NCBI RefSeq assembly: GCF_002743255.1
Contig: NZ_PDYY01000005.1
Location: forward strand, 62,001-126,000
Source: Sporosarcina sp. P2
Lineage (GTDB): Bacteria; Bacillota; Bacilli; Bacillales_A; Planococcaceae
DNA: 64,000 nt
Reading direction: 5' to 3'
Within the stretch, counting starts at the first letter, position 1. Every line of letters starts with the position of its first letter. The notes below the pieces were generated by a model. That model saw nothing but the letters and a program-made list of their open reading frames with translations, had not been told where the DNA came from and searched no databases. The translations under genes and the position numbers were made by a program. Below, in pieces: positions 46,310-55,133 of this stretch.

Positions 46310-46350
46310 AAGGAGGGTCGGGCCGGCCTTGGCCTGGCCCCTTACATATG
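46310..46350 (+). promoter_or_regulatory. Split ribosome binding site of swrD with an intervening hairpin
   Basis: A strong Shine-Dalgarno AAGGAGG (46310-46316) is about 30 bases before the only in-frame start ATG (46348), far beyond the usual 5-9. Between them lies GGGCC (46320-46324) ... GGCCC (46336-46340) with an inner GGCC/GGCC, almost pure G+C. If this folds, the Shine-Dalgarno and ATG are left about nine bases apart, which is the normal distance. Confidence 0.7.
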
Positions 46351-46572
46351 ATTAAAGTGACGAGATTGAATCGAACGACTTTTACGTTAAACGCATTGTA
46401 CATAGAGAGAGTCGAGTCGTTTCCAGACACGACAATTACGTTGACGACTGGGTCAAAATATGTCGTGCTTGATTCAGCTGACGAAGTAAATAACCGAATC
46501 ATTGAATTTTATCAAGCGGTCCAGCTGCTATCCAATCCGCATATCCGAGGTGATGAAGAAGATGAAGAATAA
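46348..46572 (+). CDS. swrD: Swarming motility protein SwrD (FlbD family)
   Basis: Small protein (74 residues) which in B. subtilis raises flagellar motor torque and is needed for swarming. The sequence IKVTRLNRTTFTLNALYIERVESFPDTTITLTTG is the family core; it ends in a very acidic tail. The start is fixed by alignment with SwrD and by the lack of any other in-frame start upstream. The ribosome binding site is separated from the ATG by a hairpin (see 46310-46350). Overlaps fliL by 11 bases. Confidence 0.92.
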   Translation: MIKVTRLNRTTFTLNALYIERVESFPDTTITLTTGSKYVVLDSADEVNNRIIEFYQAVQLLSNPHIRGDEEDEE

Positions 46573-46993
46573 ATTATTGACGATTTCATTAATTATCTTA
46601 GTGAGTATTACGTTGATCGGTGTCGTGGCGGTCGTATTGATATTGAATTTCAATAAGGATAGTGACGGAGAGGAAAAAGCACCGTCAATTGATGAAATTA
46701 TTGAGGCGTCAGTGGATATGGAAGAAATTACGACGAATTTGTCTGGCCGTAATTTTGTCCGTATATCCCTAAAAATCCAGACAGACAGTAAAAAAGCAGC
46801 GGAGGAATTAACGAAGCGTGATTTCCAAGTGAAGAACCTCGCTATTCAAGAACTGTCTGAAATGACAGCGAAAGACCTTGAAGGAAAAGCAGGGAAACAG
46901 CAATTTGAAGATACTATTAAAGCGAAGCTAAACGAGCTGATGCAAGATGGTGAAATACAGAAGGTGTATATTGTCTCATATATCATACAGTGA
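46562..46993 (+). CDS. fliL: Flagellar basal body-associated protein FliL
   Basis: Single-pass membrane protein that surrounds the stator and supports torque. The 143-residue protein has one N-terminal membrane segment (LLTISLIILVSITLIGVVAV, residues 4-23) and a periplasmic-type stomatin-like domain ending QKVYIVSYIIQ. ATG 46562 is nine bases after AGGTG; an ATG three codons earlier is too close to it. Overlaps the swrD stop. Confidence 0.93.
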   Translation: MKNKLLTISLIILVSITLIGVVAVVLILNFNKDSDGEEKAPSIDEIIEASVDMEEITTNLSGRNFVRISLKIQTDSKKAAEELTKRDFQVKNLAIQELSEMTAKDLEGKAGKQQFEDTIKAKLNELMQDGEIQKVYIVSYIIQ

Positions 46994-47041
46994 CGGCCGG
47001 AATGATCTACAAGAGAAATGTGCGCGATGGGAGGTGGGCCT

Positions 47042-48043
47042 ATGTCGGGAGATGTACTGTCCCAAAATGAAATAGATGCGCTGCTGTCAGCTTTATCGAC
47101 AGGTGAAATGTCAGCAGAAGAAATGAAGAAAGAAGAAGAAACAAGAAAAGTACGTGTCTATGATTTTAAGCGTGCACTTCGTTTCTCTAAAGATCAGATT
47201 CGGAGTTTGACTAGGATCCATGAAAACTTCGCCAGATTACTGACGACGTACTTCTCCGCTCAGCTGCGTACGTATGTACAAATTAATGTCATGTCAGTAG
47301 ACCAGATTCCGTTTGAAGAATTCATTAGCTCGATACCCAATATGACATTGATCAATATATTTGATGTATCCCCCCTTGAAGGGAATATTTTGATGGAAGT
47401 CAATCCAAATGTCGCCTACTCGATGTTGGAGCGATTGATGGGTGGTTTTGGATCGAGTTCAGGAAAAACGGACAATATGACAGAAATTGAAACGAAGATC
47501 TTGACGAATTTGTTTGAACGTTCATTTGATAGCTTACGTGAAGCTTGGTCCGGGTTAATTGATATCGATCCGTATTTAACGGAAATGGAAGTCAATCCCC
47601 AATTTCTTCAAATGATTTCACCGAACGAAACCGTGGTCGTGATTTCATTCAATATTATGATTGGTGAATCTAGCGGTATGATCAACATGTGTATCCCGCA
47701 CGTTGTGTTGGAACCTATTATTCCGAATCTTTCTGTGCAGTACTGGATGCAGACGAATAAGAAAGAACCTACCGCTGAGCAAAGTGTCGAATTGGAAAGA
47801 CGAATTAAAAATGCAACACTCCCTATAGTTGCTGACCTTGGGAAAGGCCAGATCTCTATTGAAGATTTCTTGCACTTGCAGCTTGGTGATGTGATTTCAT
47901 TGGATACAAGCATTGAGGAACCTTTAACAATAAGAATAGGGGAAAAGCCTAAATTCACAGCACAGCCGGGGAAATTACGTAATCGTATGGCTGTTCAAAT
48001 ACTGGAAATATTGACTACGGGAGAGGATGACGATGATGAGTGA
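47042..48043 (+). CDS. fliM: Flagellar motor switch protein FliM
   Basis: C-ring protein that binds phospho-CheY. The 333-residue protein has the N-terminal CheY-binding peptide (SQNEIDALLSAL, residues 6-17), the CheC-like middle domain and the C-terminal SPOA domain (ISIEDFLHLQLGDVISLDT). GGGAGGTG precedes the ATG at 47042. Overlaps the fliY start. Confidence 0.96.
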   Translation: MSGDVLSQNEIDALLSALSTGEMSAEEMKKEEETRKVRVYDFKRALRFSKDQIRSLTRIHENFARLLTTYFSAQLRTYVQINVMSVDQIPFEEFISSIPNMTLINIFDVSPLEGNILMEVNPNVAYSMLERLMGGFGSSSGKTDNMTEIETKILTNLFERSFDSLREAWSGLIDIDPYLTEMEVNPQFLQMISPNETVVVISFNIMIGESSGMINMCIPHVVLEPIIPNLSVQYWMQTNKKEPTAEQSVELERRIKNATLPIVADLGKGQISIEDFLHLQLGDVISLDTSIEEPLTIRIGEKPKFTAQPGKLRNRMAVQILEILTTGEDDDDE

Positions 48044-49214
48044 TAATATTCTCTCACAGGAAGAGATTGAAGCGTTGTTACGGGGTGAAACTCTGGAACC
48101 TATCCAAGCAGACGAACCTGAATCGGAAACTATCGATATTAGCGATTACTTGACCGAAATGGAGCAAGATGCTTTAGGTGAAATTGGTAATATCTCGTTC
48201 GGTAGTTCAGCAACAGCACTTTCTGCTTTATTGGGTCAAAAGGTAGAAATCACAACACCACAGCTGTCGCTAATCCAACGTGATAATTTGGAGGGGGATT
48301 TTGTCCATCCGTATGTAGCAATCAAGGTGGAATATACTGAAGGATTAAGCGGTGTCAATCTGTTGGTGATCAAACAGAGTGATGCGGCTATTATTGCAGA
48401 TTTAATGCTTGGAGGAGACGGTATTACTCCAAATCAAGAGTTAAGTGAAATTCATTTGAGTGCAGTGCAAGAAGCAATGAATCAAATGATGGGATCTTCA
48501 GCGACTTCGATGTCTACCATCTTCAATAAAAAAGTAGACATTTCACCGCCCACTATTGATTTGATGAATATTCAAGTAGATCAGGGAACCGAAAATATTC
48601 CTGCGCATAATTTATTAATTCGTGTGTCTTTCAATTTGAAAGTTGGTGAGTTGATTGATTCTGATATTATGCAATTGTTCCCATTGGAGTTCGGTAAAAA
48701 ATTAGTGTCTTCTCTAATGGGGGAAGAAGAAGCGGCTACTATGATGGAAGTACCACCTAGTCCACAGGCACCACAATATTCGGAACCAGAAGCGACATAT
48801 GCACCAGAGCATACGCCAATGCAACAGCCGCAATCTGCATATCAAGCACCACCAAGTCAACAAACCGCAACACCACGTCAGACTCAGGAGCCAGTGCAAG
48901 TTCAGCAAGCAGAGTTTGCGAGTTTCCAAGCACCTTCTTTAAAAAAAGAAGAATCAAATAATTTGAATTTGCTACTTGATATACCGCTTCAAGTAACAGT
49001 AGAATTAGGACGTACGAAACGTTCTGTTAAAGAAATACTAGAAATGTCTGGTGGTTCAATTATTGAACTAGATAAATTGGCAGGGGAGCCGGTCGATATA
49101 TTAGTCAATAATCGCTATATTGCAAAAGGTGAAGTCGTAGTCATTGACGAAAACTTCGGAGTGCGTATTACGGATATTTTAAGTCAAATGGATCGATTAA
49201 ATAATTTACGATAG
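48036..49214 (+). CDS. fliY: Flagellar motor switch phosphatase FliY
   Basis: C-ring component (FliN fused to a CheC-like domain) that dephosphorylates CheY-P at the switch. The 392-residue protein has an N-terminal CheY-binding peptide (SQEEIEALL), two CheC/FliY active-site helices (DALGEIGNISFGSSATAL and SAVQEAMNQMMGSSATSM), a Pro/Gln-rich linker (about residues 235-300) and the C-terminal FliN/SPOA domain (LGRTKRSVKEILEMSGGSIIELD). Either of ATG 48033 or 48036 may be the start. Confidence 0.95.
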   Translation: MSDNILSQEEIEALLRGETLEPIQADEPESETIDISDYLTEMEQDALGEIGNISFGSSATALSALLGQKVEITTPQLSLIQRDNLEGDFVHPYVAIKVEYTEGLSGVNLLVIKQSDAAIIADLMLGGDGITPNQELSEIHLSAVQEAMNQMMGSSATSMSTIFNKKVDISPPTIDLMNIQVDQGTENIPAHNLLIRVSFNLKVGELIDSDIMQLFPLEFGKKLVSSLMGEEEAATMMEVPPSPQAPQYSEPEATYAPEHTPMQQPQSAYQAPPSQQTATPRQTQEPVQVQQAEFASFQAPSLKKEESNNLNLLLDIPLQVTVELGRTKRSVKEILEMSGGSIIELDKLAGEPVDILVNNRYIAKGEVVVIDENFGVRITDILSQMDRLNNLR

Positions 49215-49236
49215 AAGATACTTGGAGGGAATATGA

Positions 49237-49599
49237 ATGGGAAAACGAATTTTAGTAGTAGACGACGCGGCATTTATGCGCATGATGATCAAGGATATTT
49301 TAACAAAGAATAATTATGAAGTAGTAGGAGAGGCAGCAGACGGTGCTCAAGCTATTGAAAAGTATAATGAGTTGAAGCCGGATTTGGTTACAATGGATAT
49401 CACGATGCCTGAAATGGATGGCATTGCGGCATTAAAAGCAATTAAAAGTACTAATCCATCTGCAACCATCATCATGTGTTCTGCAATGGGCCAACAAGCA
49501 ATGGTAATCGATGCAATCCAAGCTGGAGCAAAAGACTTTATCGTTAAACCATTTCAGGCGGACCGTGTGATTGAAGCGATCGACAAAGCGTTGAGCTAA
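49237..49599 (+). CDS. cheY: Chemotaxis response regulator CheY
   Basis: Phosphorylated by CheA; CheY-P binds FliM and in Bacillus favours smooth swimming. The 120-residue receiver domain has the acidic pocket DDAAFMR, phosphorylated Asp54 (TMDITMPEMDG), the Thr/Ser switch CSAMGQ and Lys in VKPF. TTGGAGGGA precedes the ATG. Lies in the switch-export gene block as in B. subtilis. Confidence 0.96.
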   Translation: MGKRILVVDDAAFMRMMIKDILTKNNYEVVGEAADGAQAIEKYNELKPDLVTMDITMPEMDGIAALKAIKSTNPSATIIMCSAMGQQAMVIDAIQAGAKDFIVKPFQADRVIEAIDKALS

Positions 49600-49608
49600 G
49601 AGCAACAG

Positions 49609-50274
49609 ATGAATGTGAAACGAGTTATCTATTGTTTACTACTATTCTTTCTGTGCTTTACTATCACACCATTTGCACATGCAGAAACTAATCCTAATGT
49701 CAGCGTATCAGACTGTATTGGAAAAGATAAAGACTGCGAAGAGAAAGCTCCTGCTGCAGAAAGTGATAAAAAACTAGTAACCAATAATGAATTGGACGAG
49801 CCTAAAGGTCCCACAGCGAAAGATTATATCCGTACTCTTTTTGCTTTTGTATTTGTAATTGGTTTACTCGTGTGGTTACTGCGCTTCATGAACAAACGTA
49901 ATAGAAACTTCGACTCGAATCGACTGATGACGAATATGGGCGGCGTTCCATTAGGTCAAAATAAGTCCATTCAACTAGTGAAAATGGGCAATCACTATTT
50001 TGTGGTCGGTGTTGGAGAAAATGTACAGTTGCTAAAGGAAATAGAAGATCCTGATGAAATTGCTGAATTACTTGCACGTTATGACCAAAGTGATGAAGTT
50101 CAGAAGGGACTATTTTCAAAACTGTATACTCGATTTTATTCAAAGGCTGAGCAAACACCTTCTGAAGAAGCCACTTTTAGTCAATTGTTTTCTACCAAAA
50201 TGAATGAAATCAAATCTGATAGAAAAGAGCAATTAAAACATTTAAATCGGAAGGAGAGCGACCGCGATGGTTGA
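49609..50274 (+). CDS. fliO: Flagellar biosynthesis protein FliO (FliZ in Bacillus)
   Basis: Helps assemble the FliP ring of the export gate. The 221-residue protein has a signal peptide (VIYCLLLFFLCFTITPFAHA, cleavage likely after residue 25), a short outer part with two Cys (CIGKDKDCE), one membrane segment (TLFAFVFVIGLLVWLLRFM, about residues 76-94) and a cytosolic FliO domain (GGVPLGQNKSIQLVKMGNHY). The two cysteines could form a disulfide outside. Position between cheY and fliP supports the call. Confidence 0.9.
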   Translation: MNVKRVIYCLLLFFLCFTITPFAHAETNPNVSVSDCIGKDKDCEEKAPAAESDKKLVTNNELDEPKGPTAKDYIRTLFAFVFVIGLLVWLLRFMNKRNRNFDSNRLMTNMGGVPLGQNKSIQLVKMGNHYFVVGVGENVQLLKEIEDPDEIAELLARYDQSDEVQKGLFSKLYTRFYSKAEQTPSEEATFSQLFSTKMNEIKSDRKEQLKHLNRKESDRDG

Positions 50275-50932
50275 TTTTCTGGGTACATTCTCTGACAGTG
50301 ATCCCACCAATGTCTCAACTTCCATTAAGATGTTGCTATTACTTACGGTATTGTCACTTGCACCAGCAATTTTAATCTTGATGACTTCGTTTGCTAGGAT
50401 CATTATCGTCCTGTCATTTGTTCGGACGGCGCTAGCTACACAGCAAATGCCTCCTAACCAAGTTTTGGTTGGGTTAGCATTATTTCTGACGTTCTTCATC
50501 ATGTCGCCTGTATTATCTCAAGTGAATGAAGAAGCATTAACACCTTTGTTTGATGAAGAAATCAGTTTGGACGAAGCATACGAGCGGGCCAGTGTGCCAT
50601 TCAAAGAATTTATGAGCCAACATACAAGACAGAAAGATTTAGAATTATTCATGCGCTATAACCAGATGGAGCGACCGGATACAATTGAAGATATTCCGCT
50701 AACTATGATGGTGCCTGCTTTCGCCCTCAGTGAAATTAAGACAGCATTTCAAATGGGCTTTATGATTTTCATTCCCTTTCTCGTTATCGATATGATCGTA
50801 GCCAGTGTGCTTATGTCTATGGGTATGATGATGCTTCCACCCGTTATGATTTCATTACCATTCAAGATATTATTATTTGTACTAGTTGACGGTTGGTATC
50901 TCATTATCCAGTCATTGCTACAAAGCTTTTAG
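50267..50932 (+). CDS. fliP: Flagellar type III export gate protein FliP
   Basis: Core of the export channel, forming a ring with FliQ and FliR. The 221-residue protein has four hydrophobic segments, FVRTALATQQMPPNQVLVGLA near residue 53, the HTRQKDLELFM loop and the highly conserved end MMMLPPVMISLPFKILLFVLVDGW. It lacks an N-terminal signal peptide, as in B. subtilis. GGAGAG precedes the ATG, which overlaps fliO. Confidence 0.96.
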   Translation: MVDFLGTFSDSDPTNVSTSIKMLLLLTVLSLAPAILILMTSFARIIIVLSFVRTALATQQMPPNQVLVGLALFLTFFIMSPVLSQVNEEALTPLFDEEISLDEAYERASVPFKEFMSQHTRQKDLELFMRYNQMERPDTIEDIPLTMMVPAFALSEIKTAFQMGFMIFIPFLVIDMIVASVLMSMGMMMLPPVMISLPFKILLFVLVDGWYLIIQSLLQSF

Positions 50933-50943
50933 GGGGGATTTGA

Positions 50944-51213
50944 ATGACGAGTGAATTTGTTATATCCATTGCAGAACGGTCAGTTTGGGTTATTCTCCTC
51001 GCTTCGGGACCTCTCTTAATCGTAGCGTTAGTAACGGGGCTTGCCGTAAGTATCTTTCAGGCAACTACACAAATTCAAGAACAGACATTGGCATTCGTGC
51101 CGAAAATCATAGCGGTTATGGTTGCTATCATATTTTTTGGACCTTGGATGTTATCCTATGTCACCGGCTATGCTAGTGAAATCTTTTCCAATCTCTCTAG
51201 GTACGTTGGGTGA
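50944..51213 (+). CDS. fliQ: Flagellar type III export gate protein FliQ
   Basis: An 89-residue protein with two membrane helices (VILLASGPLLIVALVTGLAV and IIAVMVAIIFFGPWMLSYV) and the family motif ISIFQATTQIQEQTLAFVPK between them. AGGGGGGATTTG precedes the ATG. Confidence 0.96.
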   Translation: MTSEFVISIAERSVWVILLASGPLLIVALVTGLAVSIFQATTQIQEQTLAFVPKIIAVMVAIIFFGPWMLSYVTGYASEIFSNLSRYVG

Positions 51214-51217
51214 TTAA

Positions 51218-51994
51218 ATGAATGAACTTATTCCGTCGTTGCCCGCATTTTTACTTATACTAACCCGTGTTACTTCTTTCTTCGTAACACTGCCATTATT
51301 CTCTTACAAGACCATTCCAGCTACGCAACGATTATTATTTGGGGCAATACTGGCCTGGATGATGTCTTACTCTATCACGATGCCCGAACTGGTAATCGAT
51401 GGTCAATACATATTACTTGTACTTAAAGAAGCGGTAGTCGGCTTATCAATCGGCATTGCCGCTTTTATTATTATGTCAGCCATTCAAGTGGCTGGTGGAT
51501 TTATTGATTTTCAGATGGGATTTGCTATTGCGAACGTTATTGATCCCCAAACGGGTGCGCAGTCACCATTGCTAGGGCAATTTCTTAATTCGTTAGCGAT
51601 TTTATTGTTATTAGTAGTCAATGGTCATCATTTGCTGTTGGATGGGATATTTTACAGCTACGAGTTTGTCCCGATCACGTCTATGTGGCCGCCTTTTGGT
51701 AGTCCTAACATGGCAGAATTTATCGTTTTGACCTTTGCGAAATCTTTTGCGATTGCGTTTCAAATGGCGATTCCAGTTGTAGCTACGTTATTTCTTGTCG
51801 ATTTGGCACTCGGGATTACTGCACGTGCCGTACCACAATTAAATATTTTTGTAGTGGGGTTTCCAATTAAAATTGGTGTCAGTTTCTTAGTAATCGTTAC
51901 GATGTCTAGTGTCTTTATAATCGTCATGAAGAAAATGTTTGAAATTATGATTGTGACGATGAGAAATCTGATGATACTGCTTGGGGGTGGCTAA
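51218..51994 (+). CDS. fliR: Flagellar type III export gate protein FliR
   Basis: A 258-residue membrane protein with about six hydrophobic segments that completes the FliPQR channel. Motifs: LTRVTSFFVTLPLF near the start, GFIDFQMGFAIANVIDPQTGAQSPLLGQFLN in the middle and LGITARAVPQLNIFVVGFPIKIGV toward the end. No good ribosome binding site, but the start follows the fliQ stop by a few bases, so coupling is likely. Confidence 0.95.
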   Translation: MNELIPSLPAFLLILTRVTSFFVTLPLFSYKTIPATQRLLFGAILAWMMSYSITMPELVIDGQYILLVLKEAVVGLSIGIAAFIIMSAIQVAGGFIDFQMGFAIANVIDPQTGAQSPLLGQFLNSLAILLLLVVNGHHLLLDGIFYSYEFVPITSMWPPFGSPNMAEFIVLTFAKSFAIAFQMAIPVVATLFLVDLALGITARAVPQLNIFVVGFPIKIGVSFLVIVTMSSVFIIVMKKMFEIMIVTMRNLMILLGGG

Positions 51995-51995
51995 C

Positions 51996-53078
51996 TTGTT
52001 ACTAAGGCTAGATTTACAATTCTTTGCCGGTGAGAAGACGGAAAAAGCTACTCCGAAAAAGCGGGAAGATTCTAGGAAGAAAGGCCAAGTACTAAAAAGT
52101 CAAGACGTAACAGCTGCTATTGTACTTTTCTCTATTTTTACATTTATGTTCTTTGCCGCAGGTTTTATGCGGGATAATTTCTTTGTGTTTTTCCGTGAAT
52201 CTTTTACACACTTTATCCCGATCAAATCGCTGGATGAAGAACAAGTCATGTTAGTATACATAAGCGTTATTAAACAAATGGCGATCATTTTACTGCCGAT
52301 TATGTTAATAGCAGTTATTGCAAGTGTTGCAGCGAATTTGCTACAATTTGGTCTCTTATTTACTGCAGAGACATTGAAGTTTGATTTAAAGAAAATAGAT
52401 CCAATTAAAGGATTAAAGCGAATCTTTTCTATTCGTGCAATTGTAGAGTTATTGAAATCCATATTAAAAATTTCTTTTATTGGGACCGTTACAACCCTTA
52501 TTGTATGGAGTAATCTGGACCAAGTGCTGGACTTGGCATTTAAGACACCGCAAGTAACCTTGGTGACTGTAGCAAAGTTAGTCGGAATGATGGGGATTAT
52601 CGCATCATTGGTATTATTGTTTATTTCTATCTTGGACTTTCTTTATCAGAAATTTGACTATGAAAAAAATCTTAAAATGTCTAAACAAGATATTAAAGAT
52701 GAAAGTAAAAATATGGACGGTGACCCGCTTATCAAATCCCGTATTAGACAACGTCAGCGTGAAATGGCCATGCGTCGGATGATGCAAGAGATCCCTGAAG
52801 CGGACGTAGTAATCACCAATCCTACTCACTATGCCATTGCGCTAAAGTACGATGAAGATCAGATGGATTCACCAATCGTCGTTGGGAAAGGTGCAGATTT
52901 TGTCGCACAAAAAATTAAAATGATTGCGTCGGAGCACGATATTGTAATGGTAGAAAATCGACCTCTAGCACGTGCTATGTATGATGAGGTAGAGATTGGA
53001 GATCGAATACCGGAGCAATTTTTTAAAGCAATCGCAGAAATTCTAGCGTATGTATATCGTATTCAAAAGAAAATATAA
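51996..53078 (+). CDS. flhB: Flagellar export switch protein FlhB
   Basis: Membrane export-gate protein whose self-cleavage and contact with FliK change substrate from hook to filament. The 360-residue protein has LDLQFFAGEKTEKATPKKR at its start, four membrane segments, and the cytosolic domain with the NPTH cleavage site at residues 275-278. TTG 51996 gives the family start and lies behind GGGGGTGG. The region after NPTH aligns with the stand-alone YlqH. Intact. Confidence 0.95.
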   Translation: MLLRLDLQFFAGEKTEKATPKKREDSRKKGQVLKSQDVTAAIVLFSIFTFMFFAAGFMRDNFFVFFRESFTHFIPIKSLDEEQVMLVYISVIKQMAIILLPIMLIAVIASVAANLLQFGLLFTAETLKFDLKKIDPIKGLKRIFSIRAIVELLKSILKISFIGTVTTLIVWSNLDQVLDLAFKTPQVTLVTVAKLVGMMGIIASLVLLFISILDFLYQKFDYEKNLKMSKQDIKDESKNMDGDPLIKSRIRQRQREMAMRRMMQEIPEADVVITNPTHYAIALKYDEDQMDSPIVVGKGADFVAQKIKMIASEHDIVMVENRPLARAMYDEVEIGDRIPEQFFKAIAEILAYVYRIQKKI

Positions 53079-53102
53079 GTTATTGAAGAAAGTAGGGATG
53101 GC

Positions 53103-55133
53103 ATGCAGTTTAGAGATATAGGAGTACTCGCGGCGGTTATTATGATCATTGCGATGCTTGTCATCCCATTACCACCTTGGTTATTAAGTTTCTTGATTAT
53201 TATCAATATTACACTTGGGTTGATGGTTTTACTAACTGCGATGAATATGCAGGAAGCACTGCAATTCTCTATCTTTCCATCATTGTTATTATTACTTACA
53301 TTATTCCGTCTAGGTCTTAACGTTTCTACAACACGTGCGATTCTTTCGGAAGGTGATGCGGGTGGAGTAGTTGACACTTTTGGTACATTCGTTACGGGTG
53401 GAAATATTGTTGTAGGACTAGTAGTTTTTGTTATTTTAATCATCATTCAGTTTATTGTTATAACAAAAGGTTCGGAGCGTGTTTCCGAAGTTGCTGCACG
53501 TTTTACTCTTGATGCAATGCCAGGTAAGCAAATGAGTATTGATGCCGACTTAAACGCAGGAATGATTTCCGATATAGAAGCTCGCACACGTCGTGAAAAA
53601 GTGAGTAACGAAGCTGATTTCTATGGTGCGATGGACGGTGCGACAAAATTTGTTAAAGGGGATGCCATTGCCGGAATCATTATCGTTATGATCAACTTAT
53701 TGGTCGGTATGATTATTGGCGTTGTACAGATGGGATTGCCGTTTGCGGAAGCAGCAGTTCAATTCTCTACACTCACTGTCGGGGATGGGATTGTTTCACA
53801 AATACCAGCACTGTTGATTTCTACGGCAACGGGTATTGTAGTTACCCGTGCTGCATCAGAAGGAAACTTAGGCACGGATATTACGAATCAATTATTAGGA
53901 CAACCAAAATTACTTTACGTAGCATCTATTACAATTTTTTTACTAGGTCTTGCTACACCGATTAATGACATCTTAACCATTCCCATTGCGGGTGCACTAG
54001 CAATGGGGGCATTTATGATGTCACGTAAAGAAGATGAAGATCCAAACGAATTATTAGAGATGGAAGAAAATGTTGAGACAGAAGGGTTGAAACGGCCTGA
54101 AAATGTCGTTGACCTCTTGAATGTCGACCCGATTGAATTTGAATTCGGTTATGGCCTCATTCCACTTGTTGATGCAACACAGGGTGGGGATTTGCTGGAT
54201 CGAGTCGTTATGATTCGTCGTCAGTTAGCGATAGAACTTGGTCTCGTCATTCCAGTCGTTCGTATTCGGGATAATATACAATTACAACCGAACGAATACA
54301 GAATCAAAATCAAAGGGAATGAAATGGCTAGGGGTGAACTATTGTTAGATCATTATCTAGCCATGAGCCCAGGCGGTGAAGATTTAATAGAAGGAATAGA
54401 TACTATTGAACCTTCGTTTGGATTGCCAGCGAAATGGATTACTGAAGAAGCGAAAGAAGAAGCAGAAATCATGGGTTACACAGTCGTGGATCCACCAAGT
54501 GTTGTATCTACTCATTTGACTGAAGTCATTCGTGCCAATGCATCCGACTTACTTGGACGTCAGGAAACTAAACAACTGGTCGATCACGTACATGAAACAT
54601 ATCCGATTTTGGTTGATGAACTTACACCGACTCCATTATCAATTGGCGAGATTCAAAAAGTGCTTGCTAAATTATTGAACGAACAAGTTTCCGTCCGTAA
54701 TTTACCTATCATTTTTGAGACACTCGCAGACTATTCGAAGTACACGTCCGATGTAGATGTTCTGACAGAATACGTCAGACAATCATTGGCACGTCAGATC
54801 ACAGGTCAATTTGTTGTAGGTAATGGGGCGTTAAAAGTATTAACAGTCGCTGGAAAAGTAGAGAAACTCATTGCGGATAGTATTCAACAAACTGAACAAG
54901 GAAACTTTCTTTCAATAGACCCATCACAATCTCAAATAATCTTGGAACGAATTGCGCAAGAAATCGAACGGGTAGCTATGCTGGACCAATCTCCTGTCAT
55001 TTTATGTTCACCTGCCATTCGTATGTACTTACGTCAAATCACGGAGCGGTATTTCCCACAGATACCTATACTGTCTTATAATGAATTGGAAGCATCAGTG
55101 GAAGTGCAAAGTGTAGGGGTGGTGGATATTTAA
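53103..55133 (+). CDS. flhA: Flagellar type III export protein FlhA
   Basis: Nine-fold export gate with a membrane half and a large cytosolic docking platform. The 676-residue protein has eight predicted membrane segments in residues 10-310, the FHIPEP family loop (RFTLDAMPGKQMSIDADLNAGMI, residues 139-161) with charged residues for proton use, and the cytosolic domain to the C-terminus. Its TAA overlaps the flhF start. Confidence 0.96.
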   Translation: MQFRDIGVLAAVIMIIAMLVIPLPPWLLSFLIIINITLGLMVLLTAMNMQEALQFSIFPSLLLLLTLFRLGLNVSTTRAILSEGDAGGVVDTFGTFVTGGNIVVGLVVFVILIIIQFIVITKGSERVSEVAARFTLDAMPGKQMSIDADLNAGMISDIEARTRREKVSNEADFYGAMDGATKFVKGDAIAGIIIVMINLLVGMIIGVVQMGLPFAEAAVQFSTLTVGDGIVSQIPALLISTATGIVVTRAASEGNLGTDITNQLLGQPKLLYVASITIFLLGLATPINDILTIPIAGALAMGAFMMSRKEDEDPNELLEMEENVETEGLKRPENVVDLLNVDPIEFEFGYGLIPLVDATQGGDLLDRVVMIRRQLAIELGLVIPVVRIRDNIQLQPNEYRIKIKGNEMARGELLLDHYLAMSPGGEDLIEGIDTIEPSFGLPAKWITEEAKEEAEIMGYTVVDPPSVVSTHLTEVIRANASDLLGRQETKQLVDHVHETYPILVDELTPTPLSIGEIQKVLAKLLNEQVSVRNLPIIFETLADYSKYTSDVDVLTEYVRQSLARQITGQFVVGNGALKVLTVAGKVEKLIADSIQQTEQGNFLSIDPSQSQIILERIAQEIERVAMLDQSPVILCSPAIRMYLRQITERYFPQIPILSYNELEASVEVQSVGVVDI

